From positions 26,152-90,151 of the forward strand of contig NZ_AXAE01000028.1 in NCBI RefSeq assembly GCF_000472705.1: a DNA stretch of 64,000 nucleotides, given 5' to 3'. Positions 41,100-49,571 of the stretch are shown piece after piece. Under the pieces are notes generated by a model. The model did no database searches, had not been told where the DNA came from, and was given only the letters and a program-made list of their open reading frames with translations. The DNA is from Mesorhizobium erdmanii USDA 3471. Lineage in GTDB: Bacteria > Pseudomonadota > Alphaproteobacteria > Rhizobiales > Rhizobiaceae. The translations under genes were made by a program, and so were the position numbers. Each line of letters begins with the position of its first letter. The stretch's first letter is position 1.

Positions 41100-42281
41100 A
41101 TGACTGATACGACATCCGGGACCATGATGGAGCAGCTGTCGACGGTCGAGCCTGCAATCGTCATTGGCGCCGGCGCCGCCGGACTGGCCGTCGCGCAGGC
41201 ATTGATGAAGGCCGGCGTGGCGACGGCGATCCTGGAGAAGGAAAGCCGGCTGGCCGAGCCCTGGCGCCGGCGCCACGTGCAGCTGCACCTCAACACCCAC
41301 CGCGATCTCTCGGCGCTGCCCGGCCTTGTCTATCCCAAGGGCACCCCCGCTTTTCCGCATCGGGATGTCGTCATCCGCCATATGAGCGATTTCCATGAGG
41401 CGAACCGTTTGCCGGTGGAGTTTGGCGTTTCCGTCGAGGCCATCGTGTCCGGGGGCGACCACTGGATCGTGCGCACCAGCGCCGGCACGCGCCTGGCGCG
41501 TCATGTCGTCGTTGCCACCGGCCGCGACCGGGAGCCCTACACGCCGCAATGGGAGGGCATGCAGGCGTTCGCGGGCCGGATCATCCATTCGGCTGATTTT
41601 GGCGATGCCCAGGCCTATGCCGGCAAGAAGGTGCTGGTCGTCGGCGCCGGCAATTCGGGCTTCGACGCCCTCAATCATCTGGCGGGAATCGATACCGCCG
41701 CTGTCTGGCTGTCGGCCCGCAACGGCCCAGCCCTTCTCCCCAAGCGCGTCGGCAAGATCGCCGTGCACCGGCTCTCGCCATTCATGGCGCGACTGCCGTT
41801 GCGCCTCGCCGATGCGGTGATGGCCGTGACACAGCGCCTGGTTTTCGGCGATCTCACCAAATTCGGCATGCCGCCCGCGCCGTCTGGCGGCGCCAGCCGC
41901 CTGACCTCGGACTATACCGCGATCGCCGCCGATGACGGCGCCGTCAATGCCATCAAATCGGGCAAGATCACCGTGGTGCCGATGGTCCGGGAATTCACCG
42001 CCGAAGGCGTGATCCTGGCCAATGGCAGCCAGATCGATCCCGATATCGTCATTGCGGCGACGGGCTACCGCACCGGGCTGGAGCGCATGGTCGGCAATCT
42101 CGGCGTCCTCGACGCGAAAGGCGTTCCGCTCTTCAACGGTGGCGACGCCGACCCGAAACTGCCCGGCCTGTGGTTTACCGGCATGCGGCCGAGCATTCGC
42201 GGCTGCTTCGCCAATGCCGCCATATTGGGCAAGGCGATTGCCGGGCGGATCGCCGGCTCCCTATCCGGCGCGCCAGGCTGA
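41100..42281 (+). CDS. Flavin-containing monooxygenase-like NAD(P)/FAD oxidoreductase
   Basis: The 393-aa protein has an FAD-binding GxGxxG at VIGAGAAGLAVAQALMKAG (about residue 21) and an NADPH-binding GxGxxG at KVLVVGAGNSGFDALNHL. The late VIAATGYRTGL motif is typical of FMO/YUCCA-type and Baeyer-Villiger-type proteins. It would hydroxylate or oxidise a small nucleophilic substrate in the cytoplasm. The substrate cannot be told from the sequence. The MarR gene and its palindromic operator follow on the same strand. Confidence 0.85.
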   Translation: MTDTTSGTMMEQLSTVEPAIVIGAGAAGLAVAQALMKAGVATAILEKESRLAEPWRRRHVQLHLNTHRDLSALPGLVYPKGTPAFPHRDVVIRHMSDFHEANRLPVEFGVSVEAIVSGGDHWIVRTSAGTRLARHVVVATGRDREPYTPQWEGMQAFAGRIIHSADFGDAQAYAGKKVLVVGAGNSGFDALNHLAGIDTAAVWLSARNGPALLPKRVGKIAVHRLSPFMARLPLRLADAVMAVTQRLVFGDLTKFGMPPAPSGGASRLTSDYTAIAADDGAVNAIKSGKITVVPMVREFTAEGVILANGSQIDPDIVIAATGYRTGLERMVGNLGVLDAKGVPLFNGGDADPKLPGLWFTGMRPSIRGCFANAAILGKAIAGRIAGSLSGAPG

Positions 42282-42335
42282 GTCAGAATCCTGGAAATCG
42301 ACCCGGCGGCAGGCGTGGCTTGACCATTCCCATGC

Positions 42336-42351
42336 CATGTTATATAACATG
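42336..42351. promoter_or_regulatory. 16-bp palindrome upstream of the MarR gene
   Basis: CATGTTATATAACATG is a perfect palindrome 17 bp before the MarR start, in otherwise GC-rich sequence. MarR proteins bind palindromes of this length and AT-rich character, so autoregulation of the MarR-GNAT operon is likely. Confidence 0.8.
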
Positions 42352-42368
42352 TTACAGTTTTAGGCGGA

Positions 42369-42866
42369 ATGGATTCAAGAATGGAAGACGTCCTGCGGTC
42401 TCTTGGCTATCTCTGCCTGGGCAGCCGGCTGAAGCGCATAGGCGAGCAATTGCAGGCCGATACGCAGCGCATGCTCGAAGGTCTGGAGGTTCGGGTCCAG
42501 TCGAGCCAGTACCCACTGCTCGCCGCGCTCGACAGGTTGGGACCCTTGCCGGTCGGCGAACTGGCGCAATCGCTTGGCGTCACGCAGCCGGGGGTGACGC
42601 GGAGCGTGTCGCTGCTGGCCGATATCGGTCTGGTCGAGGTCATCCAGGCGAATGACGACCAGCGGCGCCGGGTAGTTTCCCTTACAAGCGGCGGCCAACA
42701 GCTGGTCGATGCCGCCAAGCGCGATGCCTGGCCCCGCATCGAGCGCGCCGTCGCGGATTTGTGCTCAGGCCTTTCCGGGCCGCTTCTCGAGCAACTGGCG
42801 GCAATCGAGGACGGTCTTGCCGCCGCGCCGCTTGCCCGTCGGGTGGAAAAGGCCGCGGCGCGATGA
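42369..42866 (+). CDS. MarR-family transcriptional regulator
   Basis: The 165-aa protein has a typical MarR winged helix: QSSQYPLLAALDRLGPLPVG, ELAQSLGVTQPGVTRSVSLL and the wing NDDQRRRVVSLTSGGQQLV. A second in-frame ATG at 42381 is possible, and neither start has a strong ribosome site. It overlaps the GNAT gene by ATGA. MarR proteins usually repress genes for detoxification or efflux and respond to phenolic ligands. Here the palindrome at 42336-42351 is the probable operator. Confidence 0.92.
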   Translation: MDSRMEDVLRSLGYLCLGSRLKRIGEQLQADTQRMLEGLEVRVQSSQYPLLAALDRLGPLPVGELAQSLGVTQPGVTRSVSLLADIGLVEVIQANDDQRRRVVSLTSGGQQLVDAAKRDAWPRIERAVADLCSGLSGPLLEQLAAIEDGLAAAPLARRVEKAAAR

Positions 42867-43543
42867 AACACATACTCGACCGTCCCGTCTGGAGCGCGCT
42901 CGACACGTGCCATCGCGCCTTCGCCGAGGGCGGCAGTCTCGCCAGGCGCTATCCCGCCTCGATCGTTCCTTTCGCGTCCACCGCTGCCGACGACGCCGAA
43001 AGCCTTCGGGCGTTCGGGGCGCTGGTCGCCCCGGGCGAAAGCGTCATTGTGGCTCAGGCGGACGAGGTTTTTCTCCCGGCGGGTCTGTCGGTCGTCTCGA
43101 AAGCCGACGCCGTGCAGATGGTCGCCGAGGCGCCATTGCCGGAGGTGTCGGACGCGCGCATCCAGCGCCTGGACGAGAACGACGCGGGCGAGATGCTGGC
43201 GCTCGCGTCGCTTACCAGGCCCGGCCCGTTTTCGCTCAAGGCGCGGAGCCTTGGCGATTTCTGGGGCGTGAAGGTCGAAGGCCGGCTGGTGGCGATGGCC
43301 GGCGAGCGCATGAAGCAGCCTGGTTACACCGAACTCAGCGGCGTCTGCTCCCACCCGGACTTCCGCGGCGGCGGCCTTGGCCGGCTGCTGTCCCAGTTCG
43401 TGTCCAACCAGATTCTCGCGCGCGGGGAGCTGCCATACCTCCACGCTTACGCCAGCAATGCCGCTGCGATAAAGCTGTACGAATCCATCGGCTTCAGGCT
43501 GCGCAGCACAATCAACGTGGCTGTGGTTCAGCGTCCTGGATAG
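42863..43543 (+). CDS. GNAT-family N-acetyltransferase
   Basis: The start ATG at 42863 overlaps the MarR stop, giving 226 aa. The C-terminal half has the acetyl-CoA-binding motif A (SGVCSHPDFRGGGLGRLLSQ, i.e. V..P..RGxGxGxxL) and the motif B region (LHAYASNAAAIKLYESIGFR). The N-terminal roughly 90 residues form an additional domain seen in some stand-alone GNATs. The acetyl acceptor is unknown. Pairing with a MarR regulator suggests modification of a toxic small molecule (inference). Confidence 0.9.
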   Translation: MKHILDRPVWSALDTCHRAFAEGGSLARRYPASIVPFASTAADDAESLRAFGALVAPGESVIVAQADEVFLPAGLSVVSKADAVQMVAEAPLPEVSDARIQRLDENDAGEMLALASLTRPGPFSLKARSLGDFWGVKVEGRLVAMAGERMKQPGYTELSGVCSHPDFRGGGLGRLLSQFVSNQILARGELPYLHAYASNAAAIKLYESIGFRLRSTINVAVVQRPG

Positions 43544-43564
43544 CGGCTTGAGCGGCTCCCGGCC

Positions 43565-43789
43565 TCAGGCCGATTTCGGTTCGAGCCGGCGGAAACCGAC
43601 GGCTTCCATCAGCATGTCCTCGTCGACCATGCCGGCATTGTGGAGCGCAAGCAGGGTGAGCGCGAGTTCGCGCGCCTCGGCCGATTCGGGATGCGCTTCG
43701 CGTCGTCGGCAGGCCCCGTCGAAAACGCGTTGCAATTTGGCGACGTCGTCGGGCTTGAGCAAGCCACGGTCATAGATGGACTTCGGCAT
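43565..43789 (-). CDS. Small hypothetical protein, 74 aa
   Basis: This short reverse ORF has an excellent AGGAGA ribosome site before its ATG at 43789. It encodes a soluble, mostly helical, charged protein (MPKSIYDRGLLKPDDVAKLQ at the N-terminus). No family is recognised. Length and composition are natural for a conserved rhizobial small protein. Confidence 0.65.
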   Translation of the reverse strand: MPKSIYDRGLLKPDDVAKLQRVFDGACRRREAHPESAEARELALTLLALHNAGMVDEDMLMEAVGFRRLEPKSA

Positions 43790-43920
43790 GGCGGTCTCCT
43801 GAAGGAGGAGTTAGGGCGCCATGTGTAAATTGCCAATCTTTCCCGAGGCTTGAAGGTTCCGCGCAAGAACGAGGGACCTTGGATTGCCAAGGCCCCTTAT
43901 GCTGAGAGCCCTCGCTGGCG

Positions 43921-45924
43921 TCAGACCGCGATCTTGCCGCCGCCCTGCCTGGTGATGGCGACGACGGACGGCCGCACCGGCATGTCGGGCTTGAAGTCGG
44001 GCCAGCGGGTCGACGGGTCTTCATAGTAGGACGGGCGGCCAAAACCGTCCCAGTCCTCGCCGCCATCGCCCGGATGCTGGACGGCGACGAAGGCGGTCTG
44101 GTCGTCGGGTGCAAACAGCGGGCCGCACATTTCGGCGCCGATCGGCACGCGGAAGAACAGCTTCGAGGTCGCCCGCGCGGCACCCTCCGTGTCGACCGCC
44201 CACAGGCCGTCGGTGCGGCCGGTGGCCTTCGGGCCCTGGCCGTCGCTGGCGACCCACAGGCGACCGGCCGAATCGACCGCGCAATTATCGGGCATGCCGA
44301 ACCAGCCATTGGCTGTCGTCGCCGTCGAGAAGGTGGCGCCGACATCGGCAACCGAGGGATCGCCGCATTTCAGCAGCACTTCCCACTTGCCCTTGGCGGC
44401 AGTGAAATCGCCATCGCCCTCGGTGATCTCGATAATGTGGCCGAAGGCATTTTCGGCGCGCGGGTTGGCGGCATCGACCTGATCGGCCTTGCGCTTCGAA
44501 TTGTTGGTCAGCATGACATAGACCTTGCCGTTGACGGCGTTGGGCTGGATGTCCTCGGGCCGGTCCATCTTGGTGGCACCCAGCAGATCGGCGGCGCGCC
44601 GCGTCTCGATCAGCACGTCGGCCTGGCCGGCAAAGCCGTTTCCTGCCGTCAGCGGCCCCTGGCCGAAGACGATCGGCAGCCATTCGACCGTGCCGTCCTC
44701 GGCGAATTTGGCGACATGCAGCGTGCCCTCGTCGAGCAGGTCCTTGTTGGCCGCGCGGTCGCTGGCATTGAAGCTGCCCTTGGTGACGAATTTGTAGACA
44801 TAGTCGAAACGCTCGTCGTCGCCCAGATAGAAGACGACGCGGCCATCCTTGGCGACGATCGATTCGGCGCCCTCATGCTTGAAGCGGCCCATGGCGGTGC
44901 GCTTCCTGGGCGTCGAGGTCGGATCGTTGACGTCGACCTCGACGATCCAGCCGAAACGATTGGGTTCGTTGGGTTCCTTGGCGAGGTTGAAGCGGTCGTA
45001 ATGCGCGCCCCATTCATAGGCGCCTTCCGGAATGCCGAGGCGCTTGTAGTTGGCGGCTTCCTTGTGGCCTTCCGGCAGCTCGCCGGAGAAATAGCCGTGG
45101 ATGTTCTCCTCGGCCATCACATAAGTGCCCCAGGGCGTGACGCCGCCGGCGCAATTGTTGAAAGTGCCGAACACCTTGGTGCCGGACGGATCGGCTTTGG
45201 TCTTGACGCGGTCATGGCCGGCGACCGGGCCCGACAACATCATTTCGGTGGAGGAGGTGATGCGGCGGTTGAGCTTGCCGTCACGCACCACTTGCCATTT
45301 GCCGCCATCCTTGCGGATCTCGACGATGGTGCCGCCATGCGCCGCCATCTCGACATCGACCTGCTCCTTCGACAGCGGCGCGACCTCGGCCTTCTTCTTC
45401 CCGTCCTTCTCGACGATCGAAACGATGCCGGGGAACATCAAATGCGGGTTGGTGTATTCATGGTTGACCACCAGCAGGCCGTGCTCGGCCGAGCCGTCGA
45501 TCGCGATATAGCCGACATAGTCGTTGTTGTAGCCGAACTGCCTGGCCTGCGCTTCGGCCGACTGCTTGGTCGGGTCGAAGTCAGGCGAATCGGCGAACAG
45601 CGGATCGCCCCAGCGCAACAGCACATCGGCGTCGTAGCCCGGCGCGACATGGTGCTTGTCGTCGATGCCGGCCTGAAGTTCGTCGAACTGGAAGGCAGAG
45701 GCTTCCGCGGCGCGGGCATCGTCCGCGGCGATCATGGCCAGCGGGCTGACGGTGGCGGCGATCGCCGAGACGGCGAGCGATCCCTTCAGGAAACCCCGGC
45801 GTGAGAACCGCGCCGCGATGATTTCGCCCATGGTGCGGTTGTCGGTGGGGTTGATGGCCGGTCCTTCGTTTTCCTCGAGCAGGCTGGTGCGGAAGCGGGC
45901 GTCGGGGGAGCGATGATCAGTCAT
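43921..45924 (-). CDS. phoX: PhoX-family alkaline phosphatase, Tat-exported
   Basis: From ATG 45924 the product is 667 aa. It carries a twin-arginine signal SRRGFLKGSLAVSAIAATV (residues 41-59) after a roughly 40-residue extension, then a PhoX (DUF839) beta-propeller. Recognisable parts include VVNHEYTNPHLMFPG, TFNNCAGGVTPWGTY, AMGRFKHEGAES and DNCAVDSAGRLWVASDGQ. PhoX enzymes are Ca/Fe-dependent periplasmic phosphomonoesterases induced by phosphate starvation. A Pho-box-like repeat lies about 60 bp upstream, at 45985-46002. It appears monocistronic. Confidence 0.9.
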   Translation of the reverse strand: MTDHRSPDARFRTSLLEENEGPAINPTDNRTMGEIIAARFSRRGFLKGSLAVSAIAATVSPLAMIAADDARAAEASAFQFDELQAGIDDKHHVAPGYDADVLLRWGDPLFADSPDFDPTKQSAEAQARQFGYNNDYVGYIAIDGSAEHGLLVVNHEYTNPHLMFPGIVSIVEKDGKKKAEVAPLSKEQVDVEMAAHGGTIVEIRKDGGKWQVVRDGKLNRRITSSTEMMLSGPVAGHDRVKTKADPSGTKVFGTFNNCAGGVTPWGTYVMAEENIHGYFSGELPEGHKEAANYKRLGIPEGAYEWGAHYDRFNLAKEPNEPNRFGWIVEVDVNDPTSTPRKRTAMGRFKHEGAESIVAKDGRVVFYLGDDERFDYVYKFVTKGSFNASDRAANKDLLDEGTLHVAKFAEDGTVEWLPIVFGQGPLTAGNGFAGQADVLIETRRAADLLGATKMDRPEDIQPNAVNGKVYVMLTNNSKRKADQVDAANPRAENAFGHIIEITEGDGDFTAAKGKWEVLLKCGDPSVADVGATFSTATTANGWFGMPDNCAVDSAGRLWVASDGQGPKATGRTDGLWAVDTEGAARATSKLFFRVPIGAEMCGPLFAPDDQTAFVAVQHPGDGGEDWDGFGRPSYYEDPSTRWPDFKPDMPVRPSVVAITRQGGGKIAV

Positions 45925-45984
45925 GAGGGCCTCTGGCTTTGGAATGGCTGGAGCGTGTTGCCTGTGGACCCTTACGGCAGGCCG

Positions 45985-46002
45985 ATCACATTTTCGTGAC
46001 AT
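45985..46002 (-). promoter_or_regulatory. Pho box upstream of phoX
   Basis: Read on the minus strand the sequence is ATGTCAC-GAAA-ATGTGAT: two 7-bp direct repeats separated by 4 bp, the geometry of PhoB half-sites (consensus CTGTCAT). It starts about 60 bp upstream of the phoX ATG, so PhoB activation under phosphate limitation is expected. Confidence 0.75.
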
Positions 46003-46193
46003 CTTACAAGCTACAATGTTCTGGGCGAGGCCGCCCGTCACCCATGACATCGGACTTTAGTCCAAGCTTGTGCTTCCAAAGGTCCTGGAGGACAAACGCA
46101 ACGGTCGGAGGTCGCTTCCGGTCACTGCAGCTTTCGGCGATGTTGCTGGTTGCAACGTTGGGGTGGGCGCGCCGGCTCAATCGACGGAGATTC

Positions 46194-46784
46194 ATGATGC
46201 ACGGATCGATCACGGCCCGTTGGGGCCGGCTGACGCTCGTTTCGGCGGGCGCCCTGGCGCTGGCCATCGCCCCCTATCGAATTTCCCTGCACGGCTCCGC
46301 CCCCGGAATCGACGCTGTCGCCGCACAGGCCGCCAAGGGCGGCAATGGCGGCAATGGCGGCAGTAACGGCGGCGGTAGTAACGGCAACAGCAGCAGCGGC
46401 GGTAGCGGCGGCAACAGCAGCGGCGGTAGTAACAGCGGCAACGGCGATGGAAGCGGCGGCAGCAACGGCAACAGCGGTGGCGGTAGCAACAGCGGCAATG
46501 GCAATGGCAATGGAGACGGCGGCAATTCCGGAACGGACGGCGGTGACGGCAGTGGCACCGACTCGGCATCCGGCGCTGGCCAGAGCGGCGCCGCAGCTAG
46601 CCATGTCAATGCCACGACCGGCGACAAGGTCAGCGTGGACGGCGGCAAGATCACCGTCACGCATCCCGACGGCATGACCGAAAAGATCGAGAATGGCCGT
46701 TTCAGGATGAAGGATGCGCTGGGTCGCACGATCATCGACCGCCGGGTCACGCCGGCCGATTTCAGCCGTCTCAAGGCCTTGTGA
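46194..46784 (+). CDS. Secreted Gly/Asn/Ser-rich protein with short C-terminal domain
   Basis: I start at the ATG at 46194, with GGAG upstream, giving 196 aa; the frame is open further upstream but without support. A hydrophobic N-terminal segment (LTLVSAGALALAIAPY) is followed by about 80 residues of GGNGG / GGSNSGNG low-complexity sequence. A compact 60-residue C-terminal part follows (GDKVSVDGGKITVTHPDGMT, then EKIENGRFRMKDALGRTI). The C-terminal part may anchor or fold on a partner. The function is unknown. A strong terminator follows, and the neighbouring two-component system is convergent. Confidence 0.7.
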   Translation: MMHGSITARWGRLTLVSAGALALAIAPYRISLHGSAPGIDAVAAQAAKGGNGGNGGSNGGGSNGNSSSGGSGGNSSGGSNSGNGDGSGGSNGNSGGGSNSGNGNGNGDGGNSGTDGGDGSGTDSASGAGQSGAAASHVNATTGDKVSVDGGKITVTHPDGMTEKIENGRFRMKDALGRTIIDRRVTPADFSRLKAL

Positions 46785-46816
46785 GGTTGGTCAACAGGCA
46801 ACGACCAGCTTCGCAC

Positions 46817-46852
46817 GTCACCTCCGCCGCCCCCGGCGGAGGTGACCTTGTT
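46817..46852. terminator. 12-bp-stem terminator after the Gly/Asn-rich gene
   Basis: GTCACCTCCGCC (46817-46828) pairs perfectly with GGCGGAGGTGAC (46835-46846) around a 6-nt C-rich loop and is followed by CTTGTTTT. It lies 33 bp after the stop at 46784. Confidence 0.88.
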
Positions 46853-46884
46853 TTGTCCGGCCCGCGCGCGGGCCTAACTTTCCC

Positions 46885-46984
46885 TGGAGCAATTCCAGGA
46901 ACAGTGTGAGCGGTTTTCCGTCCGGAATTGCGTGAACACATGGAATTAGAGCGGATCGCCGTTTCCGCGAAACGGTGAAACGCT
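46885..46984. repeat. RIME-like palindromic repeats
   Basis: The block begins GGAGCAATTCCAGGAACAGT and continues GCGGTTTTCCGTCCGGAATT, whose ends pair (GCAATTCC against GGAATTGC). A second hairpin follows, with AGAGCGGATCGCCGTTTCCG and GAAACGGTGAAACGCTCT. This type is widespread between rhizobial genes. The block ends at the stop of the response-regulator gene. Confidence 0.75.
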
Positions 46985-47647
46985 CTACGAGCGGTTCCTG
47001 TCCCGGTCGCGCAACTCGCGCATCATGAGCGCCGCTTCGGTGCGGTTTCGCACGTTGAGTTTCGACAGCACCCCGGTCATGTGGTGCTTGACTGTCTTCT
47101 CCTGCAGCTCCAGGCGCAAGGCGACCTCCTTGTTGCTGAGCCCCTCCGCCACCAGCCGCAGGATTTCCGTCTGTCGTTCGGTCAGTTGCCGCAGCCGGTC
47201 CGCCACGCCGTCGGCAGGCTGCGGGGATTGGAGATCGGAAAGCAGCCGCGCCGACAGCATGGGCGAAAGATAGCTCTCGCCCGCCGCCACATTGTGCAGG
47301 ATGTCGGAGAGCGCGCGCGATCCGACACCCTTGAGGATATAGCCTTGCACCCCTGCGTTCAGGGCTTTGGTTACATCGGCATTGGCCTCGGAAACGGTCA
47401 GCATCACGATCTTCTGGGTGGGATGGTCGGCAAGGATGCTCGCGACCGCGGCCAGGCCGCCGCCCGGCATCGAGATGTCGAGCAGAAGTATGTCGGGATG
47501 CACCGTCGAGGCGATGCGTTCGGCATCCTGCGCTGTCGCACCTTCGCCGACGATCTCGAAGCCGCCGAGCTCCGACAGGCTGCGCGTGACGCCTTCGCGA
47601 AACAGCGGATGATCGTCGACAATAGCGATGCGGATGACACCAATCAT
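46985..47647 (-). CDS. NarL/FixJ-family response regulator
   Basis: The 220-aa protein has a receiver domain (IVDDHPLFREGV, phospho-acceptor Asp in DILLLDISMPGG, and the late VQGYILKG) and a LuxR-type HTH (LTERQTEILRLVAEGLSNKE, then LQEKTVKHHMTGVLSKL). It overlaps the upstream kinase gene by ATGA at 47644-47647, so the two form a cognate pair. Targets are unknown. The convergent Gly/Asn-rich secreted protein is a neighbour. Confidence 0.94.
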   Translation of the reverse strand: MIGVIRIAIVDDHPLFREGVTRSLSELGGFEIVGEGATAQDAERIASTVHPDILLLDISMPGGGLAAVASILADHPTQKIVMLTVSEANADVTKALNAGVQGYILKGVGSRALSDILHNVAAGESYLSPMLSARLLSDLQSPQPADGVADRLRQLTERQTEILRLVAEGLSNKEVALRLELQEKTVKHHMTGVLSKLNVRNRTEAALMMRELRDRDRNRS

Positions 47648-49035
47648 GCTTGCTCCTCAACCGACAGACGGATCACCAATCGCGTGCCTTGCGCTCCGGT
47701 CACGGTCTCGAACTGGCCGCCGATGCTTTCGACCCGCTCCCTGAGGCCGGCGAGCCCCAGCCCCTCGACCCGTGCCGGATCGAAGCCCGGCCCGCCATCC
47801 GAAACTTCGACAAAAAGCCTGCCATTCTTCATCCCGGCCCGCACCGCCTGATCCTTGGCCCGTCCGTGGCGATAGGCATTGTTCAGCCCTTCCTGCACGA
47901 ATCGATAGATACTGATCTTCTCGGAGGGGCCGGTTTCGGGCAATTGCTTGGGCAGGGTGAGCGCCACCGACGTTCCCGTCCGGCGCTCGTGTTCGTCGAC
48001 GGCCAGCCGCAATATGTCCGTTGCGGCGGCCGCCTCTATCTGCGGCAGCACGAGGCCGGTGCAGATGCCGCGTATTTCGCGCATCGCATCCTCCAGCGTC
48101 TTGCGGATCATCGCGACCTCGGTCGTGCGGCTTTCGCCCCATTGGCCGTCGCCGGAAAACACCGGGCTGTCCATGCGCAGCGCCGCCAGGGCCACGAGCT
48201 GCGCCGGTCCGTCATGCAGGTCGGCACCGATCCGGCGCAAATATCTTTCGTTGAGCGCGGTGGCGCGGCGGGACGCGCGCTGCACACGCTGCCGCAAGGC
48301 GCTGTTCTGCGTCACCAGGCCCTGCAGCTCCGACACTTGGCGGCGCAGTGCCCCGCGCTGATCGTCGATGGTGCGGCTGGCGCGCAGCACGAGGCCAGAC
48401 AAGAGCAGAAAAGCCGCCAAGGTGGTGCCGGCCACGACCAGCCAGCTCGACAACAGCGCGGAAGCCAGCGTGGCTTTGAAATCGGTGGCGACCTCGAAGA
48501 ATTCGGTGACGGCCACCACCTCGCCGGACCAGGGTTCGCGCACGGGATTGTAGATCTCCAGCAGCGGCTCGCCGATAGCCCGCTCCTTGTCCTCGTCCTC
48601 GTCGAACGTATCGAGTTGAGCGGTGACATTGCCCTGGAAGGCCGACCGCAGATTGGCGGTCAGGCCGAAGCGGCGGCCGATCAGGTCAGCCTCCTTCGCA
48701 TAGAGCACGGTGCCGTCGCGGCGCCAGAGCTTGAACGAGACCAGTCGCTTGCCGAGCGCGCCCTGGCCGAGCGTCTCGTCGAGCGCCTGCTTGACGGACT
48801 CGCTGAGTTCCTCGTTCTTGCGCAGGTCGGGCAGCAGCGGCGCGATCACGCTGTCGACATAGAGCGCCGTCGTGGCGGCCGAATTGCGGATGACGCCATC
48901 GCGGATCTGCGACGTCACCCAGGAACCCACCACGAGCATCACGGCCAGAAGGCCGAAGCCGCCGGCAACGAGGAATTGCAGGGCAAGCGAAAGCTCGCTC
49001 CAGCGCCGTGCCAAGTCCTGCAGAATACGATTCAT
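47644..49035 (-). CDS. Sensor histidine kinase, HisKA_3 (NarX/DesK-like)
   Basis: From ATG 49035 (AGGGGAA upstream) the product is 463 aa. An N-terminal helix (LALQFLVAGGFGLLAVMLVV) and a second near residue 200 bracket a periplasmic sensor region of about 150 residues. A HisKA_3 dimerisation helix with the phospho-acceptor His in RIGADLHDGPAQLVALAALR follows, then an HATPase_c domain (FVQEGLNNAYRHG, DGGPGFDP, GLGLAGLRERV). It phosphorylates the NarL-type regulator encoded downstream. The signal is unknown. It is divergent from the small DMT transporter. Confidence 0.92.
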   Translation of the reverse strand: MNRILQDLARRWSELSLALQFLVAGGFGLLAVMLVVGSWVTSQIRDGVIRNSAATTALYVDSVIAPLLPDLRKNEELSESVKQALDETLGQGALGKRLVSFKLWRRDGTVLYAKEADLIGRRFGLTANLRSAFQGNVTAQLDTFDEDEDKERAIGEPLLEIYNPVREPWSGEVVAVTEFFEVATDFKATLASALLSSWLVVAGTTLAAFLLLSGLVLRASRTIDDQRGALRRQVSELQGLVTQNSALRQRVQRASRRATALNERYLRRIGADLHDGPAQLVALAALRMDSPVFSGDGQWGESRTTEVAMIRKTLEDAMREIRGICTGLVLPQIEAAAATDILRLAVDEHERRTGTSVALTLPKQLPETGPSEKISIYRFVQEGLNNAYRHGRAKDQAVRAGMKNGRLFVEVSDGGPGFDPARVEGLGLAGLRERVESIGGQFETVTGAQGTRLVIRLSVEEQA

Positions 49036-49204
49036 GTTCCCCTGACCGCCACTCCTCATAACAGCTGGGCGATACCGGTACATTGAGCCTCAGTCTCGCC
49101 ATTGCCAAGGCCTTCGTTGAAACGATGTCGCTTGACGTCTCGGCGTGCTTCGGAAACAAGGTCCGCGGCACATGCGGCGACAGCCGCCTTGAAGGGGATG
49201 GACG

Positions 49205-49543
49205 TTGAGTTTTTCGGGATTGCTGCAGCTTGGCTTTTCGACGGTGATCTTCCTTCTGGCGGCGACCGCCGCCAAGCAATGGGGACTGGCACCGAGCCTG
49301 GGCAAGATCCTGTTGACGCTGGCGCTCTATTCGCTGGGCAATTTGATCATGCTGCGGCTGATCCGCGAATTCGGCATGTCCGTTTCCTTCAGCCTCTCGG
49401 CGGTCATCCAGCTGGTTTCGGTCAACGTCGTGGCGCTGGTCTTCTTCGGCGAGCGCGTCAATGCGCTGCAGGCCAGCGGCATCGTGCTGGCGATCGCCGC
49501 CGTGGCGCTGATCACGCTCGGGCCCTATCTGCAAGGACGTTGA
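49205..49543 (+). CDS. Small EamA/SMR-like membrane transporter, 112 aa
   Basis: The TTG at 49205 lies 6 bp after GAAGGGGA, and an overlapping ATG at 49198 is out of frame, so the TTG start is preferred. Four hydrophobic helices make up nearly all of the protein (LLQLGFSTVIFLLAATAAKQ, LGKILLTLALYSLGNLIML, FSLSAVIQLVSVNVVALVFF, ASGIVLAIAAVALITLGPYL). FFGERVNALQASGIVLAIAA is typical of DMT/EmrE-like transporters. It precedes the PAP2 gene by 28 bp, so both may be co-transcribed, perhaps in envelope lipid or undecaprenyl-phosphate recycling (inference). Confidence 0.78.
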   Translation: MSFSGLLQLGFSTVIFLLAATAAKQWGLAPSLGKILLTLALYSLGNLIMLRLIREFGMSVSFSLSAVIQLVSVNVVALVFFGERVNALQASGIVLAIAAVALITLGPYLQGR

Positions 49544-49571
49544 TCGAGATGAGGACCGCGACACAAGCCCG

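Noticed and set aside
44074..45804. 576-codon + strand frame across phoX
   Set aside because: It is antisense to phoX, whose Tat signal, domain motifs and Pho box are all on the minus strand.
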